From Altererythrobacter sp. (GTDB taxonomy: Bacteria > Pseudomonadota > Alphaproteobacteria > Sphingomonadales > Sphingomonadaceae): a stretch of DNA of 52,052 bases. The stretch is taken from positions 1-52,052 of the forward strand of contig JALRKY010000064.1 of NCBI GenBank assembly GCA_023260985.1, given 5' to 3'. The notes beneath the pieces are model-generated. The model saw only the letters and a program-made list of their open reading frames with translations. It searched no databases and was not told where the DNA came from. The translations under genes were made by a program, and so were the position numbers. Of this stretch, positions 17,130 through 26,931 are shown piece after piece. Each line of letters starts with the position of its first letter. Positions within the stretch are counted from its first letter, which is position 1.

Positions 17130-18311
17130 CTAACATGCTGAACCCAGCATGGCGACAAAAAACCCGTCCGTACCGTCGTGAGACGGGCTGAGGCGGATCC
17201 CTTGCCTATGAGGTCGGCCGAGCGGAAACGAAATCTCCAGCGCTTTCCATTGCTTGTGGCGTGTGAGGAAAGCCTCGATGCGATCCGCTCCCTCGCCGTC
17301 TAGCAGCGAACAGGTGATGAAGAGAACCCGCCCGCCGGGGTGCACAAGCGTGGTTGCAAGGTCCAGCAAGCTGTCTTGCGTGGCCGCGAAACGGGCCAGT
17401 CGCTCGGGGGTAAGTCGCCATTTCGCCTCGGGCTTGCGGCGCCATGTGCCCGTGCCGGAGCATGGCGCGTCAACCAGCACCGCGTCGGCAGTGCCCGCGA
17501 TATCGGCCAGCGCTTCGCCTTCGCGGCCCGGATCGAGCAGGCGGGTCTCGATCATCCCTGCCCCGGCCCGTTCGGCGCGCGGAGCAAGGCGCGACAGGCG
17601 CGAGCGATCGATGTCGCAGGCGAGGAGCCGCCCGGCGTTTTCCATCGAAGCGGCCAGCCCCAAAGTCTTGCCCCCTGCCCCCGCGCATAAATCGATCACG
17701 GTTTCGCCGGGCCTTGCGCCCAGCGCCAGGCAGGCAAGCTGGCTGCCATGGTCCTGCACTTCGACCAGCCCGTCGCGCCAGGCCGGCCATTGTTCGACCT
17801 GGGTGCCGCTTTCGAAGCGGAGTGCTTGCGGCGCGGCGAGTTCCTCGCCCGCTTCAGGCAGTTCGATGCTCGCCCGATCCGCCTTGAGCGCGTTGACCCT
17901 TATGTCGAGCGGGGCGCGGCTCATCAGCGCCTGGACTTCGCTTTCGGATACGCCCGATGCGGCAAACCGCTCCATCAGCCATTCCGGCGCGACGCCCGCT
18001 GCCGCTGCCTCTTCGCCCGCACCGATCTTGGCCGGGCCATATTGCGAGCCGTCGAAACAGCCAGCCAGCGATGGATCGTCCTGCACGAGCCGCAGAATCG
18101 CGGCGCGCCCGCTTTGGGGCACCGGCCCGCAAGCCCGAATGGCGGAATATACCAGCTCGCGCACCGCACGGCGGTCTTTCGAGCCTGCATAGCGGTTTTC
18201 GCGCGCCCAATCGGCGATCAAGCGATCTGCCGGTGCACCTTCGCGCTTCGCCGCACCGATCACCGCATCGAGCAGTTCGATCGCGGCCCGGACCCGCGCA
18301 GCCGGCGTCAT
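17130..18311 (-). CDS. rsmB: rRNA cytosine-C5 methyltransferase, RsmB/NOP family
   Basis: SAM-dependent RNA m5C methyltransferase, 393 residues. SAM-binding motif I is DLCAGAGGKTLGLA, motif II ACDIDRSRLSRL, and the two family cysteines are in VDAPCSGTGTWRRKP and VLFITCSLL. The N-terminal ~130 residues (RVRAAIELLDAVIGAAKREG, YAGSKDRRAVRELVYSAIRA) look like the NusB-like extension found in RsmB. The protein is slightly shorter than E. coli RsmB. The exact rRNA position is an inference. It follows guaB by 18 bases and is probably in its operon. Confidence 0.92.
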   Translation of the reverse strand: MTPAARVRAAIELLDAVIGAAKREGAPADRLIADWARENRYAGSKDRRAVRELVYSAIRACGPVPQSGRAAILRLVQDDPSLAGCFDGSQYGPAKIGAGEEAAAAGVAPEWLMERFAASGVSESEVQALMSRAPLDIRVNALKADRASIELPEAGEELAAPQALRFESGTQVEQWPAWRDGLVEVQDHGSQLACLALGARPGETVIDLCAGAGGKTLGLAASMENAGRLLACDIDRSRLSRLAPRAERAGAGMIETRLLDPGREGEALADIAGTADAVLVDAPCSGTGTWRRKPEAKWRLTPERLARFAATQDSLLDLATTLVHPGGRVLFITCSLLDGEGADRIEAFLTRHKQWKALEISFPLGRPHRQGIRLSPSHDGTDGFFVAMLGSAC

Positions 18312-18329
18312 GGCCCGACCGTCACGGAA

Positions 18330-19907
<1,578 letters not shown>

Positions 19908-21387
19908 TCAGGCATATTGCTTCGGATCGGCCAGCCCCCCGCACCAGCAGCTCGTGCAGAAACAGGTCTTCGACTGCCCCGCCGAGTTCGAGCGCACCGG
20001 GCTCGTCTGACGCCTGGTGGTATGTGCTCGACATGAAGGCGCGGAACCGCTCCTCATCGCCGAATGCGTTGGATACCACCACCGCAGGGACATCACGCTT
20101 AAGCAAAGCCCAAACCGTCCTGCCGCTGCAGGAAAGGTTCGGCCCGCTCGCGTGGCGCCAGTTCGCGCCTAGAGTCGGCAACGGCCTGGCGGATCACCTC
20201 GTCAAGTGCAGTGCGCGCTTCTCCGATGAAGCCAACCGCGCTGCCGCGCGGCCCGATCGCCACGGTGTCGAAATTGAAGGCTGCAACGATACTTTCGAGC
20301 GGGATCGGCGGTTCCTCGGCAAAGGCGCGCGCACCCAGAAGACCCCATTCCTCCGCTGTCGTACCCAGATCATGGATGTCGCGCGCCAGCGGCGGCCCAT
20401 TGGCAAGCCGCTTGCCCAATTCGATCATCAGCGCCAGCCCGCTGGCATTGTCGACCGCACCATTGCATAGCCGGTCCGCTGCATCCTCAGGCCCGCAAGT
20501 GCCGAAATGGTCCCAATGTGCTAACAACAGGATCGCGCCTGCATCCGGGCTCGTACCTGGCAGGCGCGCGATGAAATTGTGCGAGGGTACTTCGCGCCGC
20601 GTCGAACGCGCGTCGATAGTGACATGCGCATCGAGCGTGACGGGCACATAGCCGCCCGCCTCGCGCCCTGCTTGCGCCGCATTGACCAGCGACTGCCATC
20701 TCTGCTCGCCCAGCGCGCGCGCCATGCCCTGGCTAGTCGCGAAAACATTGAAATCACCATCTTCTTCCGAGGCCAAGACAAATCTCTCGCGCGAGCGAAA
20801 GGCGCGCAATTGCTAGATCCTACCTGCATCCTCGACCACGGTCAGCACTGCAGCCGCCCCATCGCAGCGAGCGTCGCTCGCCTCGCCGGGCTGACCCCCG
20901 GCTCGCTAAGCATGACTACGACGCGGCCGCGCACCATGCCTTCGGGGACGGAATCCGCCTCGTAGCCGACGAAGACCATCTCACCGCCCTCGATTAGGCC
21001 GCGCCGACGATCGGTAAAGGCGGTTGCTTCGCTCGGTTCGAGCACGACCTTGCGGCGCCCGATCTGCAATTCGATGCGGCTGTCTCCACCCGTCACGCTG
21101 ACGAGCACAACCGGCGCATTCCTCGGGTGCGCGGGATCATTGGTTCCCGAGACGAAGCCTGCCGACTCGAACTCTCGGCGCAAATAGTCGAGCGTCTTGG
21201 TCTCACCGATCGTGCCAGGGCGGCGACCGCCGAATTCCTCGCTCGCCAGCACCTCGATATGCTGCGTGAAGCGGGCTTCGAGCACGGCAAACTCGGATTC
21301 CTTGATGCGACTGTCGCTGGGCGCGGACACGCAGGCTGACAGTGCCAGGAACGGGGCCAGCAACAGCGCCCGCGCAATGATGCGCAT
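19908..21387 (-). pseudogene. M28 family metallopeptidase lipoprotein, destroyed by three frameshifts and a stop
   Basis: Three overlapping frames together spell one secreted zinc peptidase. The first runs from ATG 21387 with a lipoprotein signal (LAPFLALSAC) to MGRLQC. One base is missing in the G-run at 20857-20860: adding one G gives MGAAAVLTVVEDAGRI. In that second frame TAG at 20815-20813 interrupts before QLRAFRSRERF. The metal-binding core LLLAHWDHFG, NGAVDNASGLALM and TTAEEWGLLGARAF is intact. An extra base in the T-run at 20112-20114 shifts to WALLKRDVPAVVVSNAFGDE. An extra base in the six-base run at 19935-19940 hides the original end LADPKQYA-stop at 19908. The gene cannot make an enzyme as written. 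Homopolymer indels can be sequencing errors, but the nonsense codon is a substitution. Confidence 0.9.
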
Positions 21388-21422
21388 CGCCCGTGCGCCT
21401 GCCCCGGTCACCCCCGCTTCCC

Positions 21423-22178
21423 TCACTCGGCGGTCCAACCTCCGTCGATGCTCCAGTTTGCGCCGGTTACGTTGCCGGCTTCTTCGCGACACAGGAATGC
21501 AGCCAGCGCGCCTACCTCGCCCGGCTGGACGAATTTCTTGGTCGGCTGCTTGGCCAGCAGAACATCGTTGATCACCTGCTCGCGGGTCAGCCCGCGCGCC
21601 TTCATCGTATCGGGGATCTGCCCTTCGATGAGCGGAGTCCAGACATAGCCTGGGCTGATGCAATTGGCCGTCACGCCTGTCTGCCCCAGCTCGAGCGCGA
21701 TAGTCTTCGTGAAGCCGTCTACGCCATGCTTACTGGCGTTATACGCGCTCTTGAAGGGCGAGGCCGTCTTCGAATGGGCACTGGCGGTGTTGATGATCCG
21801 CCCCCAGCCGCGGGCCTTCATTCCCGGCACCGCTAGCCGCGTGGTGTGGAATGCGGCGGTGAGGTTGAGGCCGATGATCGCGTTCCACTTGCCGATCGGG
21901 AAATCCTCGACCGGGGAAACATGCTGCATCCCGGCATTGTTCACGAGGATATCGATCGCGCCCGCTTCCGCCATCATCGTTTCGATCTCGGCCACGTCGA
22001 GCAGATTGGCAGCCGAATGACTCGCGTTCAGCTCGGCGCAGAGCGCGGCAATTTCGTCAGCATCGCCAAAGCCGTTGAGGATCAGTTCCGCGCCTTCAGC
22101 CCTGAGTGCACGCGCAATGGCTAACCCGATGCCCGAAGTCGAGCCGGTCACCAGTGCCCGCTTTCCCTGAAGGAACAT
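21423..22178 (-). CDS. bdhA: D-3-hydroxybutyrate dehydrogenase
   Basis: An SDR enzyme of ketone-body and polyhydroxybutyrate metabolism that converts 3-hydroxybutyrate and NAD to acetoacetate. The 251-residue protein starts at ATG 22178, six bases after AGGAG; the frame opens slightly earlier at 22193. Motifs are TGSTSGIGLAIA, NNAGMQHVSPVEDFP, the serine of NTASAHSKTASPFKSAYNAS with Y and K of YNASKHG, and CISPGYVWTPLIEGQIPDTM. The QHVSPVEDFP and YVWTPL stretches are specific to bacterial bdhA rather than general SDRs. Confidence 0.92.
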   Translation of the reverse strand: MFLQGKRALVTGSTSGIGLAIARALRAEGAELILNGFGDADEIAALCAELNASHSAANLLDVAEIETMMAEAGAIDILVNNAGMQHVSPVEDFPIGKWNAIIGLNLTAAFHTTRLAVPGMKARGWGRIINTASAHSKTASPFKSAYNASKHGVDGFTKTIALELGQTGVTANCISPGYVWTPLIEGQIPDTMKARGLTREQVINDVLLAKQPTKKFVQPGEVGALAAFLCREEAGNVTGANWSIDGGWTAE

Positions 22179-22301
22179 GGAAATCTCCTGCATAACTCGA
22201 CGAATCGCCGGCCAGCTTTGCCGGGAGCCGCCGGGCTGTCCAGCGTTATCACAGCCGCCCGCACCGGCGAAGCGGGCTACCTGTCGAAGTTGCGCAAAGA
22301 A

Positions 22302-22334
22302 AACGACGGCGAAAGGTCACCTCTCCGCCGCCGT
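22302..22334 (-). terminator. possible terminator after the BlaR1-like gene
   Basis: Read on the minus strand, ACGGCGGCGGAGAGG is followed by a short loop and CCTTTCGCCGTCGT, then TTTCTTT. The stem is imperfect but GC-rich and followed by T residues, which fits an intrinsic terminator just after the 22358 stop. Confidence 0.5.
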
Positions 22335-22357
22335 GCCGGGTCTATCGCAAAGGGCGA

Positions 22358-23044
22358 TTAGCTCTTGTTGCGCTTCTCCCATTCTTTGATCTGCGCATCG
22401 AGTTCCTTGAGAACTTCCTTGCGCACGTCTTCCGACATTTCCTTGTTGCCGGCGATTTCGTCGCGAGCGGAACGCAGGCCGCTGATGGCGCTGGCCATGA
22501 TCTCGCTCTTGCAGACCATCACCACCTTCTTGCCGTCTTCTCCGGTCCATTCGCTGGTGGGGCCCTTGCCGTCGCACTTTATCTCGACGCGGACCGGATG
22601 CTTGCCATCCTGCATCTGCTTGATGATAAAATGCTGCTCGCGCATGGCTTCGTCGATGTCCTTATTGGCCTCGGCGAGGTCGCGACGCATCTCGGCCATG
22701 ATTTCCTTCATTTCCGCCTCGGAGATTTCCTCGCCGTTCCTGACGACGCGGACCTTGCGGACGTGCTTAGGCTCTTGGCCGTCAGTATGGCCTTCGTGCT
22801 CCTGCACCATCTCGCTCATGATCACGAAGGTCTTCACGCCGTGTTCGGGAGCTTCCGGAGCCACCGGCGGTTCGGGCGGAGTTGGCGGAGTGGGAGCAGT
22901 TGGCGGAGTGGGGGCAGCAGGCGCTTCGGGCGCGTCCTGCATGCTCTCGGCATAGGTTACCGTGGCAGTCAGCGGCAGTGCGACCAGCGCCGCTGCAAGC
23001 AGGCCGCGACCAGCTAGGCGGCGGCGCTGCGAGTGGTTGTTCAT
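22358..23044 (-). CDS. residual secreted C-terminal domain of the BlaR1-like gene
   Basis: An intact 228-residue frame from ATG 23044, preceded by GAGGAG at eight bases. It begins with a twin-arginine/hydrophobic leader (RRRLAGRGLLAAALVALPL, ending TVTYAE). A proline-rich linker of AP/TPP units follows (residues ~40-70), then a charged, helical, mostly acidic and methionine-rich domain (EISEAEMKEIMAEMRRDLAE). Two cysteines in VEIKCDGKG and VMVCKSEIM may pair. In intact M56 proteins this region is the extracytoplasmic tail behind the last membrane segment. Here it could be expressed alone as a secreted or anchored protein. Whether it is translated is uncertain. Confidence 0.5.
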   Translation of the reverse strand: MNNHSQRRRLAGRGLLAAALVALPLTATVTYAESMQDAPEAPAAPTPPTAPTPPTPPEPPVAPEAPEHGVKTFVIMSEMVQEHEGHTDGQEPKHVRKVRVVRNGEEISEAEMKEIMAEMRRDLAEANKDIDEAMREQHFIIKQMQDGKHPVRVEIKCDGKGPTSEWTGEDGKKVVMVCKSEIMASAISGLRSARDEIAGNKEMSEDVRKEVLKELDAQIKEWEKRNKS

Positions 23045-23541
23045 TTTCAGGCTCCTCAAACGTTGGATTATGGATTTCTCACCCAGCACCGGACAGGCCA
23101 TGGGCGCAGCCAGCGCGACATTGGGGCCGGCTGCACCTTGCCCGCACGGCCGACGTCGCGCGCTTCGGCCAGCATTTCCTGCCGCATCTCGCGATAAGCG
23201 CGGAAGCGCAGCAACAGGAAGGTCACCACCCCGGCCAGCCACGCTGCCAGCACCACTTCAACCAATGCGGAGGGGAACATTGGCGCCGCTTCTGCGGCCA
23301 TGGCCGGTTCGACAACGATGAAAATCGTTTCGGGGGCAACGGCAACGGGCGCGACCGGTTCAACCGGGGCCATCCATGCCGGCAAGGTCAGTGGCGGCAG
23401 CGCCAACCGCAGCAGCGGCATAGCCCACAGCGCATAGGCGGCCTGCGCGCCGAACCAGCGTGCCACAGGGCGGCGAATGACCAGCACCAGCGCGATCAGC
23501 GCGGCGGTCCAGATCAGCGTATCGAGCAGCCAGTCCGTCAT
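22358..23541 (-). pseudogene. M56 (BlaR1-like) peptidase gene with its catalytic core deleted
   Basis: The 5' part (from ATG 23541, overlapping the blaI stop) encodes the membrane segments of a BlaR1-type sensor peptidase: LLDTLIWTAALIALVLVIRR, FGAQAAYALWAMPLLRLALP and VEVVLAAWLAGVVTFLLLRF. Then come MRQEMLAEARDVGRAGKV and a stop 18 codons later. In another frame the sequence resumes at AAGPNVALAAPMACPVLGEK and SIIQRLRSLK, the segment that normally follows the zinc-peptidase domain in sphingomonad M56 proteins. The HExxH domain that should lie between is absent. The junction near 23130 is also out of frame. This is therefore an internal deletion of perhaps 100-130 codons rather than a point frameshift. 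The 3' half may still be made from ATG 23044. Confidence 0.8.
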
Positions 23542-23927
23542 TGCCGCAGCTCCTTCAGCAAGACTTCGATTTCAGCGAGGTCGTCTTCGGTCAGCGCTTC
23601 CTGTTCGGCCAGATGCGCGAACAAGGGTGCGGCGCGCCCTCCAAAAAGGCGCTCGACCAAGCGGCGGCTTTCACCGCCAACATATTCGGCGCGCGCAATC
23701 AGCGGCATATAGAGATAGCGGCGGCCGTCGGGCGCTGCGGCGATCGCCTGCTTCTGCACCAGTCGGCCCAGTAGCGTCTTGACCGTGGCGAGGCTCCACC
23801 CGCGCTGGGCGCATACCTCGTCGCATACTTCGGCGGCAGTGAGCGGGCTCTTCGACCACAGCACTTCCATCACCTCATGCTCGGCATCGCTGATGCGTTC
23901 GGGCCTGTTGTCGGCACTTTCGGCCAA
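23538..23927 (-). CDS. BlaI/MecI family transcriptional repressor
   Basis: A winged-helix repressor of about 129 residues. The core RISDAEHEVMEVLWSKSPLT with AEVCDEVCAQRGWSLATVKT and LLGRLVQKQAI is the BlaI DNA-binding domain with the recognition helix in SLATVKTLL. The C-terminal helices (LVERLFGGRAAPLFAHLAEQ) dimerise. The frame is open to 24020, but the operator palindromes lie inside that stretch. I take the TTG at 23927, which has AAGGA just before it, as the start. In the classical system the M56 peptidase cleaves BlaI to induce; here that partner is broken, so repression may be permanent. The stop overlaps the M56 start (ATGA). Confidence 0.88.
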   Translation of the reverse strand: MAESADNRPERISDAEHEVMEVLWSKSPLTAAEVCDEVCAQRGWSLATVKTLLGRLVQKQAIAAAPDGRRYLYMPLIARAEYVGGESRRLVERLFGGRAAPLFAHLAEQEALTEDDLAEIEVLLKELRQ

Positions 23928-23955
23928 GAAATCCTTCCACGGGCGTTCACGCCGT

Positions 23956-23993
23956 TGATTACACCTGTAGTCACATCGACTACGGCTGTAAAC
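23956..23993. promoter_or_regulatory. two BlaI-type operators between blaI and the phytase/cyclophilin gene
   Basis: TGATTACACCTGTAGTCA (23956-23973) is an 18-base palindrome with one mismatched pair. Its core TAC-N4-GTA matches the BlaI/MecI operator pattern TACA-N2-TGTA. A second, weaker copy GACTACGGCTGTAAAC begins at 23978 with core TACGGCTGTA. The two cores start 21 bases apart, two helical turns, which would put two repressor dimers on one face of the DNA. The position upstream of blaI implies autoregulation. The divergent gene starting at 24061 could also be controlled. Confidence 0.75.
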
Positions 23994-24060
23994 ATGAAGC
24001 CCTTGTGAACGTGCGTTCATATGGCTTGCTTCTCGTCGAACGACATTTCACGATGGACGA

Positions 24061-25608
24061 ATGACATTTAAGTTCGCTCCGATTGCCGCTTTCGCCGCTG
24101 CCGTGGCTCTAATCTGCATTCCTTCGCTGGCTAGCGAGCCGATCATGCCGCTGACGGTCACGGTCCCATTCGACCCCAGCGATCCGGCAAACGAGACGGT
24201 CGGCGAGCTCACCTATCGCGGCGGAATCGAACTGGAACCGGGTGAGGAAAAGATCGGCGGCATTTCCGGGCTCGAATGGTCGGAAGGCAAGCTCTACGCG
24301 GTGATGGATGACGGGCGCTGGCTGGTGATGACCACGCGCGAATTCGGCGACCGGCTTACCGATATCCTCGAACTGGAGACCGGCCTCCTGCTCGACACCG
24401 AAGGCAAGCGGCCAAGGCGCAAGGACAGCGCCGATGTCGAAGCTATCGCGCGCACCCCCTCGAGCGAATGGCTGGTCGCCTTCGAGCGCGATCACCGCAT
24501 CTGGCGCTACACCTCGCTCGACCAGCCAGCGCAGCCGGTCGATACTCCCGTCATCGGTCTCACCGCGGGCACCGAGTCCAATGGCGGGCTGGAAACGCTC
24601 GCCACCACTAAGGACGGCCTGCTGTTCGCTTGCGGCGAATGGGCGGGCGGGCAGAAGCCGAATTGCCTGCGTGAAACAGGATCCGGACTTGAGAGCCTCG
24701 ACATCGCGGCGCCCGCACCGCTCGATGCGCTGGGCGGCGCGCCGACCGATGCCGACTGCGCCAGCAATGGCGTGTGCTACGTGCTGTTCCGCAGCTATTC
24801 CCGCGAAGCAGGCAATGGCGTGGCGATCGTCGCTATAGGGCCCAATGGCAATCGCGAAACGCTAGCCAGCTGGACCCCGCCGCTGACCATCGACAATTTC
24901 GAAGGCCTAGCCGTACGCGAGGAAGGCAAGCGCACTTATCTCTACCTCGTTTCGGATAACAATTTCTCAAGCGCCCAGCGCACGCTGGTGATGAAGTTCG
25001 AAGTGAGCGCGCCCGCCGCCGCCACGCCCGGCGTTCCCGAAAAGGTGTTCGCTACCACCAATGTGGTCCTGCAAACCACGATGGGCGACATCACTATCGC
25101 ACTCGAAACGGAACGTGCGCCGATCACCGCGGCTAATTTCCTGCGCTATGTCAACGAAGGCCGGTTTGCAGGCGCCGCCTGCTATCGCTCCATGCGGGTG
25201 ACGGGCGGCGAACAGCCCTCAGGCTTCGTGCAATGCGGCGCACAGAACCAGCCCGACCGCATCCTGCCGCCGATCGCGCATGAGCCCACCAGCGAAACCG
25301 GGTTGACCCACACCGATGGCGCACTGTCGATGGCGCGCTTCGCGCCGGGAACGGCGACGGGCGACTTCTCGATCATGATCCGCAACCAGCACGGGCTTGA
25401 CGCACAGCCCAGCGCCGATGACCCGGAGCAGCGCCCAGGCTTCGCTGTGTTCGGCTATGTGATCGGCGGAATGGACGTGATCCATGAGATCCACGCCACG
25501 CGAATCGACCCGGCCAAGGGTGAAGGGTTTCTCAAGGGCCAGATGCTGGCGGAACCGGTAAAGATTATCGGCGCGCGGCGCGCAGAAGCTGCAACCGCGC
25601 CCGAATAG
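24061..25608 (+). CDS. secreted phytase-like domain fused to a cyclophilin-type peptidyl-prolyl isomerase
   Basis: A 515-residue exported protein (signal peptide AAFAAAVALICIPSLAS). Residues ~45-325 match the esterase-like-activity-of-phytase family: GGISGLEWSEGKLYAVMDDG, DVEAIARTPSSEWLVAFERD, ESNGGLETLATTKDGLLFAC and TIDNFEGLAVREEGKRTYLY. These read as a beta-propeller with the acidic residues typical of that family. After the linker SAPAAATPGVPEK, residues ~335-505 are a cyclophilin: VVLQTTMGDITIALETERAP, TAANFLRYVNEGRFAG, CYRSMRV, where the arginine should be catalytic, FAVFGYVIGGMDVIHEIHAT. The two domains are normally separate proteins. I see no stop or frame change at the linker, so the fusion is real in this sequence. 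It is divergent from blaI, across the operators. Confidence 0.87.
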   Translation: MTFKFAPIAAFAAAVALICIPSLASEPIMPLTVTVPFDPSDPANETVGELTYRGGIELEPGEEKIGGISGLEWSEGKLYAVMDDGRWLVMTTREFGDRLTDILELETGLLLDTEGKRPRRKDSADVEAIARTPSSEWLVAFERDHRIWRYTSLDQPAQPVDTPVIGLTAGTESNGGLETLATTKDGLLFACGEWAGGQKPNCLRETGSGLESLDIAAPAPLDALGGAPTDADCASNGVCYVLFRSYSREAGNGVAIVAIGPNGNRETLASWTPPLTIDNFEGLAVREEGKRTYLYLVSDNNFSSAQRTLVMKFEVSAPAAATPGVPEKVFATTNVVLQTTMGDITIALETERAPITAANFLRYVNEGRFAGAACYRSMRVTGGEQPSGFVQCGAQNQPDRILPPIAHEPTSETGLTHTDGALSMARFAPGTATGDFSIMIRNQHGLDAQPSADDPEQRPGFAVFGYVIGGMDVIHEIHATRIDPAKGEGFLKGQMLAEPVKIIGARRAEAATAPE

Positions 25609-25611
25609 TGC

Positions 25612-26931
25612 CTAGTCGCCCGCGCCCTGCTCCGTCGCCAGCCGACTCATCAACACTGCGGCGCGCTGCGCCTGGCGCGTGAGCGTCTGCAGGTTGATCG
25701 TTTCGCCCGGTGCATGCGAACGCGTCCCGCCCGGGCCGAGCCCGGCAATCCCGTCAACCAGATGCGCGACGAAATTGATGTCGCCCGCGCCGCGCCCAGC
25801 AGGCGGATAGACGCCCATCTCGCTCAGCCCCATGTCGACGCTCACCGCATTGAGCTTGCCGAACAGTGCAAGATTGCCTTCCGTCGGCGGCATCGGCGGA
25901 TAGCGGAAGGCGAATTCGATCGTCGCATCGGTGCCGGGCAGATTGTCATCGACGATCGCCTGCATCGCGGCGGCGATCCGATCGGTCTGCTCGATCGAGA
26001 TGGTGCGCAAATCACCGCGCGCCACTGCCGATGAGGGGATGATGTTAGTCTTGCCCACTGCACTGACAGAAAGCCCGTCTTCGGAAATCTCGGCAGGCGT
26101 CCCGCCCGCTGTGGACCCAACGTTTAGGGTCAGGTTCTCCTCAGGCAGTTCCTGCCGGAACCGGTCAAGGATGCGCGCCAGCTCGTAGATCGCGCCATAG
26201 CTAGCCCCTTCGCCGAAGATGCCCGAGCTGTGGCCCGAGCCGGCGGTAACGCGCAGCGTCCAGTTATTGGCCGAGCGGCGCGCGATAACCGCCATGTCGC
26301 GTCCGTCCATGAGCGAAAGCCCTTCGAAATCGAGCGCGACATCGGCCCATTCGGCCGCCTTGACGAGGTCGGCACGAGCGATATCCACGGGGTCACCCGC
26401 CTCTTCCTCGTCGCCCGTCAGCGCCACAACTATATTCGCATCATCCAGCGTGCCTGCTGCCTTAATTGCGCGAAGTGCAGCCAAAATGATCACGATCCCG
26501 CCCTTATCATCACCCACGCCGGGGCCGATCGCGATGTCGCCTTCGCGCACGAAGCCTTCGAAGCCGGAATCGGGCTCGAACACAGTGTCCATATGCGCGA
26601 TCAGCAACATCCTTGTGGTGCCGGGTTTGCCTTCATGCCGGGCGAACAAATGCCCCGTCCTGCCCGCAGCCGACTGGTCGATCCATTCGACCTTGAACCC
26701 GAGCGCCTCGAATTCGGGCGCCAGCATGTGTGCGACCTTGCGCACGCCATCGTGATTGTGCGTGCCGCTGTTCTGCACCACGATCCGCTCAAGCAGCGCG
26801 ACGTCCTGTTCGAACCCCGCTTCGACGCATGCGGCCATCGCCCGTTCGGTTTCGGTTAGCTGGGCGGTGGCGGGAGTGGTGGCGAGTGCCGCCGCAGCCA
26901 GGGCGAACAACCGCAAACACGATAGCCGCAT
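25612..26931 (-). CDS. secreted M20 family zinc peptidase (carboxypeptidase G2-like)
   Basis: A 439-residue exoprotease or amidohydrolase with a signal peptide (RLFALAAAALATTPATA). The zinc ligands are placed by LLIAHMDTVF, GVGDDKGGIVI, TGDEEEAGD (general base and ligand), LDFEGLSL and the C-terminal GGTRSHAPGE. A dimerisation insert lies around residues 220-330. The sequence is closest in layout to glutamate carboxypeptidase (CPG2), which removes C-terminal glutamate, but the substrate is not proven. Its ATG shares a base with the sdhA TGA (TGATG), so it is coupled to the sdh operon in the place usually taken by sdhB. It converges with the phytase/cyclophilin gene three bases away. Confidence 0.9.
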   Translation of the reverse strand: MRLSCLRLFALAAAALATTPATAQLTETERAMAACVEAGFEQDVALLERIVVQNSGTHNHDGVRKVAHMLAPEFEALGFKVEWIDQSAAGRTGHLFARHEGKPGTTRMLLIAHMDTVFEPDSGFEGFVREGDIAIGPGVGDDKGGIVIILAALRAIKAAGTLDDANIVVALTGDEEEAGDPVDIARADLVKAAEWADVALDFEGLSLMDGRDMAVIARRSANNWTLRVTAGSGHSSGIFGEGASYGAIYELARILDRFRQELPEENLTLNVGSTAGGTPAEISEDGLSVSAVGKTNIIPSSAVARGDLRTISIEQTDRIAAAMQAIVDDNLPGTDATIEFAFRYPPMPPTEGNLALFGKLNAVSVDMGLSEMGVYPPAGRGAGDINFVAHLVDGIAGLGPGGTRSHAPGETINLQTLTRQAQRAAVLMSRLATEQGAGD

